Assembly (NCBI GenBank): GCA_036244855.1
Contig: BQKZ01000029.1
Location: 75,742-139,741, forward strand
Source of the DNA: Temnopleurus reevesii
Taxonomy: Eukaryota > Echinodermata > Echinoidea > Temnopleuroida > Temnopleuridae
Direction: 5' to 3'
Length of the DNA: 64,000 bases
A program made the translations under genes and the position numbers. The notes below the pieces were generated by a model that did not search any database, had not been told where the DNA came from, and was given only the letters and a program-made list of their open reading frames with translations. Of this stretch, positions 1 through 11,837 are shown piece after piece. Numbering within the stretch: the first letter of the stretch is position 1; every line of letters begins with the position of its first letter.

Positions 1-1652
1 GTGGAAAATTATTTGTGTGTTTGTAGGCGGCAAGAAAGAGGATTGCATGCTTCAGGATTTGTGACGGGTTTCCCAGGGTTGCTAGGGGCTATTTATGTTT
101 TTCTATAGTTCTGTTTTTGCCGAGATTTTTGGGGCCAGGTAAGAAATGGCATTTGTTATATATGGATAGGTAAGTAAAGCTCATTACGCAGATAAAATGT
201 TCGCTACCGAACATACATATCAGCTTAGAGTGAAGGCTGCACATAAATGCACTCTACATTCTGTCATGGATGTTGATTCCTTCATGATATGAAATTGTCT
301 TCTGTAATAGCGCCATTAATGACAAACTTATAAGTGATAGGAACATTTTTGTATGACTACATTATTTTTCTTCCACCTCTACACTGTGAGTTGTAGGTTA
401 TTAATCTCAATTTTCTTTTGAGCACCTCACTTAGCCAGTCAGACTTACTATCTTCAGTTGGTCTTATTGTCTATTCATACCAACTAACCTCACTCTGACT
501 AGTACAGCCGACCCACTTTACCCCAGTCTCTCTCTCTCTTTCTCTCTCCCTCTGTCCGCTGAGCCTTTGCTACAAACAAATCAAGCCTAGCTTTTTCCCA
601 ACATTGGTTGTTAGTTAAACTTCCCAGCATGATCCCTTTTTATCATCACAAGCGCAAACAAACGGAGAAGACCAGCTTATTTGCATGACTTCACACCTCA
701 AATCAAATTCACCAGCATGGATGAATCTGCAGCTGTAGTCAAACCATCCTGCATGACTCCATGTCCTATTAATAAGCATGACCCATATCCTAGGCAAGCC
801 GACTACCTTTGCTCCATTGACTAATCCAGCTGATCAGCTTATTACCCCTATTTGACTCCTGCTTAGTCTAACCGACCAGCATGATTCCGATGACTAATGG
901 ATGCTGATGATCAGACTCCCGCTTAGTCAAATCGACCAGCATGATTCCGATGACTAATCGATGCTGATGATCAGACTCCCGCTTAGTCAAACCTACCAGC
1001 ATGATTCCGATGACTAATGGATGCTGATGATCAGACTCCCGCTAAGTCTAATCGACGAGCATGATTCCGATGACTAATCGATGCTGATGCTTCCATGGCC
1101 AATATCCACCTTGCCCTGTACCAACTGTCCACTCTTCTGATGTCTTCCAGAGTTTTATTTTCAACAACTGCACCACTGAGAAATATGATTTGGTTATGTC
1201 AAAGGTCAAATTATTGTTTAACACATTTAATTTCAAACTGATTATTTCATTATTTGTGACCAATAATTTGTCATTATTAATGTAAGATTTCAGTTCTTGT
1301 ATCACTTCACTTTATATGAATTCACCTGTAAAAGCCTGTGCTTTACTAACAGTGCTATTTTATATCTGATTTTTATTTACCACTACACATCCCCAATTCT
1401 GAAAGTGCCTTTTATTCATATGAATATTAACAGCATGATTTCTTCAAGCCATTATATATTTTTAATGGTGACAAATATAATATTCCTATCAACATGGTAA
1501 TTAAGTCGCTATATATATACATACTTGTAGATATTTTCTACCATTGTTGAGTAGTAAAATGTGGGAAGTAATCTTAACTGTTGTTTACATTGATTTGAGA
1601 ATGATATTTCATCTTCATTTCTGTGCTCATTGAGATGTAATAATATTTACAG
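1..1652 (+). other. CLASP intron (5' end outside window)
   Basis: No supported exon. It holds a T/C-rich patch near 527-557, a region of recurring GCATGA words (600-790), the 60-bp minisatellite at 854-1089 and AT-rich unique sequence. Confidence 0.5.
854..1089. repeat. 60-bp minisatellite, about four copies
   Basis: Period is exactly 60 bp: near-identical units start at 901, 961 and 1021, with a diverged first unit from about 854 and a partial last one at 1081. Each contains ATGCTGATGATCAGACTCCC and GATTCCGATGACTAAT words. The units alternate at one dinucleotide (AATGG / AATCG). It lies in a CLASP intron. Confidence 0.9.
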
Positions 1653-1722
1653 GGCATTGCTGATACTATGGGTAGAATGACAGTGACTGATGGCAATTAT
1701 GAAGATGAGAATTTCCATGAAG
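1653..1722 (+). CDS. CLASP: CLASP exon: acidic linker before the C-terminal domain
   Basis: A 70-bp exon with acceptor ...tttacag and donor G|gtaagt. It encodes GIADTMGRMTVTDG followed by an acidic stretch and leaves one base over (phase 1). This linker is poorly conserved in CLASPs, so the call rests mainly on good splice sites and a phase that fits the next exon. It is the first exon I can assign; an earlier open stretch after a tag at 26-28 (reading RQERGLHASG) might be another but is not supported. Confidence 0.75.
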
Positions 1723-4700
1723 GTAAGTTCAAACCAGTTGTATTACATCTGCCAACTTATTTCCTCATTTATCACTGATTACACTTTAGGAGGCATGGAA
1801 GTCATTGAATATTAGTGATCATTCAGAACCAAATAAATAGATTATTTCTTGCCTCCTTTAACATACTTTATCATACACAAGCAAAATTCTTAATGTATGT
1901 AATTATCATATTTTGTATAGATCATGTGATTTTATGAAGATGTTTCTGAGGAGACAGGTGCAAAGCACTAAGGTATTGTACTCCGCATTGTACCATCCTA
2001 AAGTGAAGTTCAGCCGATAAATAACTTTTTTCAACATAAGCAAAAATATAAAACACACCGAGCAAAAAGAAAGTCAGACAACCATGTTAAAAAGTTATGA
2101 ACTCTTCATAATATGAAAAATGTGTGAAAATAATGAAATCATTAGACCAATTTGCAAAGAGATTTGTTGTCTGTGTTTGATATAAATTTAATTATACTAT
2201 GTTTCTTTTATGACTTTTATTATTGTATGTCAAAATTGTATGTATCGTATGTCAAAATTATATCATATAGTGATGGTTTCGAATAAATGAACTTGAACTT
2301 GAACATGAACTGTGCTTCTGTAAGGATAAGCCTTATTAAATATTTCATCATTGATATATTTTAGATCCATTACAATTTATTTCGATATTTGTTCTCCCTC
2401 CATCCCCATATACCTTTTTATTTCTTAGCAGACCATCAAGATATTCTAGTTCCACTTCTGACTGAACTTTCCAATCACAATGGAAGGTAAGTGGGCCGTA
2501 GTTCTGAAGTAACTACTGTACTTTAAATGTTTGAAAAACTGTCATTCGAAATGCATTTCTAAGTTGTGTATGGCATCAGTAAGATGATGCTTTGAAATCA
2601 ACTTGTAAGACAGGTGAGTTCTGGGAGAGATTGCAAATTATTTCATTTTTATATATTTATGAAATGATTCTTCATGTGTGTAACATCTAAGTAGGAAGAG
2701 ATGGTAACATTTTCCTTGGAAAGATTTCTGCCCTATGCCCTTTATTTGATATATGTCATTGAATTTATGGACTTATATGTTTTGGTGGAATATTTACCCC
2801 TGAATTTATATTGTTCCGAATTTTCATTTTAGAGTCTTAATGTGTACATCTGAAAAGGAGTAAATTCTCATAAAGTCATTTCCTAAACATCCCATTTGAT
2901 GAGCTGACATAACTTTCATAGTAAATAGAAGGGAATTTATAAATTTGATGTACATGAAGCTAAACCGATGATAATTTTATGATATGAAAATGATTCATTA
3001 TAGGTTAGAAGAGAGGAAGAATGCTATGATGCAGCTCATCCGTCTGACGCGATCCGAGACATTATCCCTATGGGATGATCACTTCAAGACGGTTCTCCTC
3101 CTTATGCTGGAAACACTAGGAGATGTAGAGGTAAGAAATTATTTATATGACACTTCCGAATGATAAATGTTTACATGATTATTCCATGCACTGTTCCAGT
3201 AATTACCTGAAAAAAATAAATTTTGAAGTCATGATGTTGTTCATTAAATCAGGTTTTTTTTTTTTTTTACTTGTTATGAATGCGGCAATTGGGTCATAAT
3301 AATGTGACCACTTTGGTTGATTTAGTTGGTAATTGGTAAAATGTGATACAAGAGAGCCAATTATTCTTATGATGGTTTGTCTGTGGCACATTCTAACATC
3401 ACATTTTAGTCATTGACTAATTAGTATAGTGGAATTATTGTTCAGGACATTGAGATTTTTTAAATAATTTTTGACACAGTTATATAGTACAGAAAGAGAA
3501 CTGATATAATGAACTCTCAACATAACGTTATGAATTGTAGGGCCCCAACCCTTTGTTTTATATTGTATTTAAATCTTGGTAGAATAAGGTTCAATATAAA
3601 GGGGAAATCTTTCTGGACCCAAAGACCTTCTTATAATAAGGTTCAATTGAATTGCATTTGGAAATCATAGTAGATTGAGGAAAGTCGGGAGGGATTTCTA
3701 GGTATTAGAGAGAGAAATCAGGAAATACATATATATAATGTATTTGTATTAGTGGTGTATAGTAACTTTTTTACCATAATCTCTACCACAGTCCTCTATT
3801 CGAGCCATGGCTCTGCGTGTTCTCCGAGAGATCCTCAGGAATCAACCAGATCGTTTCAAGGATTACGCTGAACTAACTATTCTCAAGATCTTAGAGGCTC
3901 ACAGGGATCCTCACAGCGAGGTAGGGAATATTACTTCTCAGCTGACCCTGCAGTTCATATTGATAAAAGTTTTGATAAAGAGATTGAAGTAGTAATAGAG
4001 AAGATCAGCAAATGAAGAAATAGATTTAAAAAATGAAGTATATTGCATCATTATTGAGTTAACTCTTGAAACTTTTGAATAATCTGTGTACATGAACTGA
4101 TTTTTCCCCTCACTGAAATATAGACCAAAGAGTAAGAAATGTAGTCAATCAGTCAATATTTTGTTGAACAAACACAATTATACTCTGTTGAATACAAAAG
4201 ACTGTTAAATAAGAAAAATGGTGAACTACCTTCCACCCAATATTATGTGGAAAATATTGTCTCTCTTGTTATGCATTCAACCAATCAGTTGCCCTCTATT
4301 TGTAATGACAGGTTGTACGACAAGCAGAGGAGACGTCTGCAACCCTTGCTACCTCTATTGCTCCCAGTCAGTGTGTGCGTGTTCTATGTCCCATCATCCA
4401 GACTGCTGACTGCCCTATCAACCAAGCTGCCATCAAGATGCTTACTAAGGTATGCTCATTTAACTCATCTTTTGCAAACCTGCCAACATTCTGGAATATT
4501 TTTAGGTTGAAAATTAGAATGTGAATAGCCAAAGGCTGTACCAATTATGATCTTATGATAAAAGGACGGAAACAAAAAAACGTTTTCTCCGAGTCATTTG
4601 ATTGAGAGATAAATACTAAATGTACATGATGATACATTCCATCAATATTCTCAAATGTTGGCACCTCTGCATTTGTACCTTTTGAAATAAGGAGTTAAGT

Positions 4701-5321
4701 ACCGTCTTCAAGTTTACATTCACTGACTGGTGTGTACATAAATGCCCGAGAGTCCTTCTCGTTGAGTTTCAACGTTTCCTTCTTCTTTTCATTCTCTTAT
4801 TACATAGAAAAATATAATCCAGAGTTGTTTTTCTGCATTGCAATTTAAAAAGGCTACAGTATTTGCTTTGTTGTAAGCTGAAAATTATTATCATTGCTGT
4901 AAGAGCCCATATAACATCAATGCCTATTTTAGTTGTATATTTTATGCAATAAGATGTAATGCACTATCATAAGTCCGTTCCAGAATTATTTCAGCATAGT
5001 ATAGGTTATAACAGCAAAGAAATTGAACTTCAATGAAACAAGGAATAATTTTCCATGTGCAATGCTTCCACCTTCCTCCTTTCAATATGCAGGTTGTTGA
5101 GTTGATGTCAGAGTCTGATGTAATGGAGATTTTACCAGAGGTGATCGTAGTGCTACTGAAGTCCTATGATCACGATGAGAGTAGTGTCCGTAAGGCCAGT
5201 GTATTCTGTCTTGTGGCCATCCATAACATCATAGGAGATAAACTCAAAGAAAAGCTGTCAGACCTGCCAGGGAGCAAGGTGAGTGACTCGTGAAGTTATC
5301 AAAGTGTATTATTCTTGTTGT

Positions 5322-5383
<62 letters not shown>

Positions 5384-6000
5384 GTGACGATGATGACAAC
5401 GATGAAGGTGATTCTGGTCATTGTCATATTGATGATGAGCACAGATGTTTTTTTTATTATGATGGTGCTGTCGTTGACTATGATGATGAATATGATGTTC
5501 ATGGTAGTGATGGTAATGTTGATGTGGGTAGTTGTGGTGTTCCTGGTGATTGGGATGGTGATGGTGGTGGTGGTGATGTTGATGTTGATGTTGTTGATGA
5601 TGATGATGATGATGATGGTGACGATGATGGCAACGATGAAGGTGATGCTGGTCATTGTCATATTGATGATAAGCACAGAGGTTGTTTTGATGATAATGAT
5701 GCTGTCGGTGACGATAGTGGTGATTATGATGGTCATGGTGGTGATAGTAATGTTGATGGGGGTAGTTGTGATGTTCTTGGTGATTGTGGTGGTGATAATG
5801 ATGGTGATGAGTATCTTTTCATCATTGTGTGATTTTGAAAAAAATGTTGACATACTCGACTTCATATCAGCAATCCATATTTCTCTTCCTCTGTACAGAT
5901 GAAGCTCTTGAACTTGTACATTAAGCGTGCTCAAGCAGAGAGAGAAGCTCAGACCCCATCACCCAGTAGCCCTTCAGCATTGTCAACAGGCAGTAGATAG
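1653..6000 (+). CDS. CLASP: CLASP (CLIP-associating protein), C-terminal seven coding exons
   Basis: Seven exons (1653-1722, 2432-2486, 3004-3130, 3792-3920, 4312-4449, 5093-5278, 5899-6000) join in one frame to about 268 residues ending in TAG. All introns are GT-AG with matching phases. The product matches what I know of the CLASP1/CLASP2 C-terminal region: an LSNHN...LEERK segment, WDDHFKTVLL, the ALRVLREILRNQP helix, LCPIIQTADCPIN, SSVRKASVFCLVAIH and the terminal MKLLNLYIKRAQ. This is the C-terminal HEAT/TOG-like domain that, in the family, contacts CLIP-170 and cortical or kinetochore partners. CLASPs promote microtubule rescue and suppress catastrophe at plus ends. The family is about 1300-1500 residues long, so roughly the N-terminal four fifths lie upstream of the window. 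The last ~20 residues (Ser/Pro/Ala-rich) differ from vertebrate CLASP tails. CLASP1 versus CLASP2 cannot be decided and an invertebrate probably has a single gene. Confidence 0.95.
2220..2312 (+). repeat. Possible non-LTR retroelement 3' end
   Basis: Ends in AATAAATGAACTTGAACTTG, a short tandem tail of the kind found at 3' ends of invertebrate LINEs, preceded by repeated GTATGTCAAAATT words. No reverse-transcriptase frame is present, so only a truncated end could be here. Confidence 0.35.
2432..2486 (+). CDS. CLASP: CLASP exon: start of the C-terminal helical domain
   Basis: Encodes DHQDILVPLLTELSNHNG plus two bases of an Arg codon. LSNHN is a strong CLASP signature. The donor is AG|gtaagt. 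The acceptor is a tandem tagcag, so splicing could start at 2429 or 2432. Both keep the frame and differ only by one Ala residue (EADHQ versus EDHQ). Confidence 0.88.
3004..3130 (+). CDS. CLASP: CLASP exon: HEAT repeats, WDDHFKTVLL segment
   Basis: The 127-bp exon completes the Arg codon and reads LEERKNAMMQLIRLTR, then LSLWDDHFKTVLLLMLETLG, then DVE. It ends in phase 0 before gtaaga. WDxHFKTxLLLxLETLGD is one of the best conserved stretches in animal CLASP C-terminal domains. Confidence 0.95.
3792..3920 (+). CDS. CLASP: CLASP exon: ALRVLREILRNQP helix pair
   Basis: A 129-bp phase 0-0 exon encoding 43 residues, SSIRAMALRVLREILRNQPD followed by RFKDYAELTILKILEAHRDP and HSE. The true exon begins upstream of the first in-frame ATG. 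It closely resembles vertebrate CLASP in sequence and length. Confidence 0.95.
4312..4449 (+). CDS. CLASP: CLASP exon: LCPIIQTADCPINQAAIKM
   Basis: A 138-bp phase 0-0 exon, acceptor ...aatgacag and donor AAG|gtatgc. It encodes VVRQAEETSATLATSIAPSQ then CVRVLCPIIQTADCPINQAA then IKMLTK. LCPIIQTAD is diagnostic of the CLASP C-terminal domain. Other frames across this exon are open for 60-90 codons but give no recognisable product. Confidence 0.95.
5093..5278 (+). CDS. CLASP: CLASP exon: SSVRKASVFCLVAIH
   Basis: A 186-bp phase 0-0 exon with 62 codons from VVELMSESDVM to DLPGSK, donor AAG|gtgagt. The ESSVRKASVFCLVAIHNIIG block matches the last HEAT-like helices of CLASP. The following 620-bp intron is largely a GAT-rich repeat. 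Confidence 0.95.
5290..5834. repeat. GAT trinucleotide array and degenerate GAT-rich minisatellite in the last CLASP intron
   Basis: A near-pure (GAT)n run at 5322-5382 leads into a GAT-rich tract. A block at about 5380-5450 recurs at about 5606-5685, sharing words such as AACGATGAAGGTGAT and GGTCATTGTCATATTGATGA. Long open frames exist on both strands (poly-Asp, poly-Met, poly-Ile) only because the trinucleotide lacks stops; they are not genes. Confidence 0.9.
5899..6000 (+). CDS. CLASP: CLASP terminal exon with stop codon
   Basis: Acceptor ...ctgtacag. Encodes MKLLNLYIKRAQ, the conserved last helix of CLASP, then a low-complexity tail AEREAQTPSPSSPSALSTGS and Arg before TAG. From about the IKRAQ codons onward this exon is the first unit of a degenerate tandem repeat that continues into the 3' UTR, so the tail may have been shaped by that repeat. 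Confidence 0.93.
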   Translation: MKLLNLYIKRAQAEREAQTPSPSSPSALSTGSR

Positions 6001-6464
6001 TAGCAATTTCCTTTAACCAAACCTATCAATTAAACCAGCACGCGCAAGCATAGGGAGAAGCATGGACACAATCACTTATCAGCCCTTCAGAATTGTCAAT
6101 GGGCAGCAGATATCAGCCTATTCCTCTGCAGCCAAACTCATCGATAAGGCCAACATGCTCAAGTACAGTGAGATGCTCAAACAGCGTCACCTAGTAGCTT
6201 CTCATCATCGATAAACCTGCCAATAAATCCACTATGCTCGAGCAGAGGAAGAAACACTGTAACCATCACCCAGGAGCCCCCCAGCATTGTCAATAGACAG
6301 TAGAAATTTGCTACATCCTTGTCAGTTAAAACTGTCCATAATGTCAGCCAGCTCAACCAGAGGTATAATTATCATCACCATCAATTATCATCATCATCAT
6401 CACTAAGTACCCCTTTGGCTTTGTCATCCAGGAGTAGATATTAGCCATCAACTTATTAGCAAAG
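5926..6464. repeat. Degenerate ~115-bp tandem repeat spanning CLASP stop codon and proximal 3' UTR
   Basis: Five diverged units each carry a GCTCAAGCAGAG-like word (near 5929, 6042, 6157, 6236 and 6351). In most of them a CACCCAGTAGCCC-like word follows, then CAGCATTGTCAA and GGCAGTAGATA-like words. Spacings are about 113, 115, 79 and 115 bp; the third unit is shortened. Unit 1 is coding, the others are downstream of the TAG and carry stops and indels. Confidence 0.8.
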
Positions 6465-9400
6465 CCAGGGTGGTGTTTCACCAAGTCATTCTGAAAGTTA
6501 CGCATGACTTTGAGAAAGACTGGAGTACGTTATCGAGTGTAATACGCCAGCGGTGAATATGCATAAGATTCTTGGTCATTCACAACAAGAACTAATATCA
6601 GTCTTGCGTGAAGTCGTTCTTAAAGTCTTTCATAACTTGGTGAAACACTGCCCTGGTGTTATAGTTACCCAATACCCAGCTGCCATCTTTAGAAATTATG
6701 AATGGTCACCATCTTTCTGTTCTTGAACAATTATTTGAAGGATTTAAGTAATATACAATTGAAAATAAGTTGCAAGATTGTTCATGAAGCAACCCAGTAT
6801 TCTTCCCAGGTAGAAAGATGTTAGTGTAACAGAATATTAAATTCCCATTAATCCTTTAAAAAACATGCATTGGACCTACTAAGCAAAGTAAAGATATCAC
6901 CAATCATTCATTTCATCTTTAAGTTTCTATCAGTAGGAGACAACTTTACTTCAATATTGAGCATTGTCCCTCTTATGCAGAATTAATGTGATAAAAAAGT
7001 TCCAAATCAATGGGAATGATGCACCATGTTATTGCTACTTTACGTCAGGTTTGAAACCTCCCATTGAAGATAGTAAATCAAATCTAACAAGCAAATAGAT
7101 CGAAGTAACATTTTTTTTAATGACATGCCGCTGATATTAGTGATCTATTTCTGCAATAAAATCAAACCAGGAATAATATATTCCCTGCAATCTGTGTGTC
7201 CCACATGTGTGTAGTTATCTGAAGAACCAATATTGACTCTGTGATAATACAAGAGCAATTCGCAATCTCTTATGTTAATATGTACTGATACTCCTTTTTA
7301 AGATAATGTTTGACAGCTCAAAGAACTAAGCTATTGCACTCTAGAAGTTATTGATTTTGCTCCTTTTACGGCCATTATCTTTGACATTTGTGACTAAAAA
7401 AGTTGATTTTTAATACATAAATTTATTTTGAAGTATGAAGCATTGACTTTCACCAATAAGTTTCTCAGTACTCATGAAGAGTCATTTATTGCCTCCAAAA
7501 ATGAGCTCTGACTCATCACCGTTTGTTAGCATGTCACTCGCATCTTACAAAATCCATTTTCAATGATCTGTGACGTGATGACCAGCTATGAAGAGTCTCA
7601 GCGGATATTGAGTCAATGAGTTATTCATAAATATTGAGAAAAAATATATAAAACATGCAATGCTCCCTCCATCAATATAGGATTTTGTGCCAAAAAGTTA
7701 TTTTGTCACACATGTAACAAATATTGGTCCTTACACGTATACATTTTTTCAATAATCCCAAGTAAAAGGATATCTTCTCATAGACACCAAATTGATGCAC
7801 ACATAATAATTGGCTTTGAATAATTGCACAATATTTATCCATTGAAAACACACAAATTATTTACTTATATATACTTCTAAAGGAATATGGACAATGCAGC
7901 AACACAAACGTGTTCCTAAATTTGCATGCAACTTCAACATGTCACTTTTCTCGAATAGTAGGAAGAAGTTATTCATTTAACCAAAGAAAATCATGTAGCC
8001 TTTTCACTGCTCACATTGAACACTGTGTTTCTATGTATATATTTTGTTGTTTTCCTTTTTTTTTCTGGTTGTTGAATGTATGATCAGGTGAATTTGTCTC
8101 TTGATATTTGAATGAAAGCTGCACTCACCACATATATCTTTTAGCATGGACATTTTAAATATAATTCCTAACGGAGAAATGCACACATTACGTGTCTGTA
8201 TTATTCCAGCTGTGCTTGTTACATCATCATTCCCCTCCCCTCTCTCTATTGGAAAACCTTTTGATAGTTCATATGCCCGACTGGGAACAGCATATTGCCA
8301 CAGAACTTTCTGTCAAGTATTTATTTTTTTAAAAGATCACAAATATGGGTGTATCATTTCCAAAAGCCAAATCAACTCATGTCATGCCATTGTAACATGC
8401 CTATGTAGCTATAAATATGTGATTCTTGAGATTGCACAACTTTGTGGGAATATATTGTTGAATTAATGATAACAGAACTAAAGCCGCTTCGAAGAAGTCA
8501 GCCTGAGATTAATAATTGATCCTAACCTGAAGATCTTAAATCATGACAAAAGATAAAAGTTGATTTTAAAAGATATACATGAATGAAAGTGTAGATGTTC
8601 ATCACTTAAGAATGTTGCTGACATGTTCATTATTTACTTTGAATTACGAGTACTGTACTTGGCAAGCCCCAAATGAATCATGCTAAATTCAGCACATACA
8701 CATCATCAATGTTACACTTCTTCTTTAAATTGTACTTATTTGTAACATTAAAAAAACATATTTTGAAATGAACAAATAAGCATTTTTTTTTTGTCATCGC
8801 GGTGCACAAAATAATTGTAAATGTAGCTTAGGATGAAATAAACTTGCCTTCTTAATTGTATTTGTGTTTGTAGAAATCGTGAAGCTTCATGATTTTCATC
8901 ACCAACTTGTATATGAACTGTAAATTAGTAACATACTATGGCCATAGAAGAAATGATCTATAGACATGCTTGTACAGAGATGTGTGTATCGTGATGTGAA
9001 TGGCATTGACAGATGTTTCCCATATTCAACCTGTATAAATATGTATTGTAGTCTTTGTTCTTCTCTCGTGGAATCACATACTAAGTCAACTCAATATCTT
9101 ATGTGTGTCTTTCAGTTGTACTTTAAAACAGGGCTTATTTAAACATGTTAGATACAGCAATTTGACAAGTTAGAAGTCTGAAGTAAAAAAGGGAGAGAAT
9201 GATTTGTAAATATGTTGATTTTCATCCCTTATGATACAGTCTAATGTTCAGATGATTTTATCAGTGCATTGTATAATCATGCCCACAAGTCGTAACTATT
9301 CCGTGGAGTTATCGAAATGAAATTAATTTACAGAAGTGTCTTGAACTTTTATATGTATAAATTTAATAACTGTGTGAGATTTGATTATTCTTTGTCTACT

Positions 9401-10680
9401 GAAGTGCTATGATTATGCTTCCAGATCAAAACTGAGTTGTGTCACAGTTGTTGCTTCTTTCTGTACGCATTTCATGGAGCTATCTTGTAATGACTATATT
9501 GATATGAAATATGGGTAGGATGCAAGCGACAAGTTGACCTTTTTTATCTCATTGCACATACTATGTGATTCATGAACCGGAATCAGATTTATGTTTTTTC
9601 ATTGTATACCAGACAGAGTGGTTCTTGATACTGGATATGATATTAAAGATGGTGCTACCTGTTGTGAATTCATTCTGATACAAGCATCCCCAACATCAAA
9701 TTTCATTAATTGACAGATGCTCCAGAATGGCTTGGAAAGCATATTTTCGCATTGTCAAATATTTGCAGATTTGAATGATGTTACTAAAATCATCACTTTT
9801 ATAAACAAGTTTCCTTGTTATGACATTCTTCTATTTCTAACATCAGATTATAGCCTCTTCTGCCTGGCATACAGTGATACATGCTCATTATCAAGAATCC
9901 AAAAGTGAATAGTGCCATTTTATTCCCCTTCCCCTTTACTCTGGATTCTTTCGCCCCTTTACTGTTGATTTTAACCATTTTCACTTTCTCTGTTGCTCTC
10001 TTGGAATATGTCGTGTAAATATTTGGATGGGAAAGATCTAGATCGAAGCCGCAAGATGATGAAATTAGATATGTATATTACCATATATATGTAGATAAAT
10101 GTAGTTTGCAATTATGTGGATATGAGTGACAGAGAAAAAAAGAGAGTGAGAGAGAGAAATAGGTAACAAGATAAAAATAATAATCGTGAAGATGTAGACT
10201 ACATTGTCGGCTGGCTGCGCAAAGTAACTATTGCAGCCCATTGTTCTGTTTTAAATCTATCTGCATGTTTTCATTTTGTGTAGTTCTCAAGCAATTACAT
10301 GTACATGCAAAACATGTGGCTGTTTTTTTTAAACAACGAAATGGACTTGCTTATCGTGATTTCTTATTTATTGAGTTGCGTGTCAAACAGTCGTGAGATG
10401 AGAACAAGATCTATATTTGGGAGAATACAACATTGGCAATCAAATGAATATCCTTTTCTATGAACTTTGAATAGTATGAAAAGGTGCATTATGAATGTAA
10501 ATTGTTATTATTTTTGTACTCAAAATATAGTGAGAGAGTGAGGGGGATTCACTACACCAACAAAATTAGGGATCCCCATTAAATGTGTATGTAATTTTTT
10601 TTCATAAATGAAGATTTACATTTCTGGAAATGCATGTACTTCTAATCAAAGTGTCTTGCATGATGGCTCTAGCTCCAGTT
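6001..10680 (+). other. Probable CLASP 3' UTR and AT-rich downstream DNA
   Basis: About 4.7 kb without convincing exons. After the tandem repeat and a MITE (6465-6656) the DNA is AT-rich and mostly unique. Possible poly(A) signals AATAAA occur at 6222, 7155 and 8837; which is used cannot be told from sequence. Short open frames (for example 8146-8466) have no recognisable product. Confidence 0.4.
6465..6656. mobile_element. MITE family C, copy 1
   Basis: Terminal inverted repeats start CCAGGGTGGTGTTTCACCAA and end in the complement of CCAGGGCAGTGTTTCACCAA. The arms continue inward with GAAAGACT and AAGTT/AACGACTT words. A second, diverged copy in the opposite orientation is at 35151-35327. 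The ends resemble each other but no clean target duplication is visible. Confidence 0.75.
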
Positions 10681-11837
10681 CTCAACCTGAAAAGCTACGC
10701 CATAGTGAAGTGAAACAGTAAAACGTAGTAGTGTATATTGAGAGAGAAAATGGATGCAAAAGCGGGGGAGAGCACATGAGAGTCAGGAAGAGTGAGATGA
10801 AAAGGAAAATGTATGGCATGTTTTTGTGTATGTGCTTGTGTGTGTGCTTGCGTGTAAGTGTAGAAAAGAAAGAGAGCGGTGATGGAGGAGTAGTGGATGT
10901 GAGGAATAAAGAGAAGAAAGGGACAAAGCTTCCAATGATGGAGAGAGTGAAGGGGAAAAAGAGAAGAGAAAAATTGATATGCGTATTGATGATGTAGTGG
11001 AAGGAGGGAGGGGACTATGTGAGAGAATGAAAATAAAGGAATGTAGGGTATGGGACAACAACTGGATGGAGGTATAGGGAGGAATAAGATCATACATTAA
11101 GCAAGTGAAAGTGGAGAGATTGCCATCTTGCCAATCAATTTGCATCCATGGGTATGAGTCCCAAAATAAAACAAATAATCGTTCCTGCTCAAGTGGCTTC
11201 TTTTGGTCTAATGTGAAATTATGATTACTGTATTGCAAGACATGGGCAGATAAATTGGCGAATGTACAGTAAATAATGTGAAATTTGCATGATTGAGATT
11301 TTGTTAGGATTTCTGTTTCATTGGTGTTGTTGACTGTTCAATACAAACAATTGACCACCCCCCCCCCCAAAAAAAAAAAGCAAAACCCTATTAGGTACGC
11401 TAGCGTAGAGCGGATAGAGTATTTTACCACAGGTGACTAACTAAAACTCTAACTGTGCATTGATCACTGACAAATGTGTTTCATAAAGCTGGTCGCCTAC
11501 ACAAGACTCTAGGAACCCGACTTCTGATCCTATCTTAGGTGCACAATTCGGAACCAGCGGCCATCACTGAGTGCATGAGAAGGGTCACCAGTCGTTCTTA
11601 GAGTCGTGTATAGATGTACGAACAACTTTATGTAACACAGCCCAGATTTCTTAAGAAGCGTTCACACGTTGACAAGTCGTGATGGAAACACTCAAGTGAA
11701 AAGTGTAAGGTCTGATAACTCACCATCATTATTTGCCAGAATTCGTGTACAATTGTGTTTATTCTTTTAATCCGCTGCTCATGATTGATCAACAAGATGT
11801 GATCGAGTTCACGATGACTGCTGTACTTTTGTAACGA
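10681..11837. other. Intergenic, purine-rich on + strand
   Basis: Holds a GA/GTGT-rich stretch around 10740-11070 that keeps frames open on both strands without a recognisable product, and a C/A homopolymer patch at 11358-11381. Nothing else supported. Confidence 0.4.

Noticed and set aside
26..75. Possible CLASP exon after a tag at 26-28
   Set aside because: The encoded RQERGLHASG matches no CLASP region I know and the donor is poor.
5290..5934. Open frames of 180-211 codons on both strands (poly-Asp, poly-Met, poly-Ile)
   Set aside because: They arise from the GAT trinucleotide array inside a well-defined CLASP intron.
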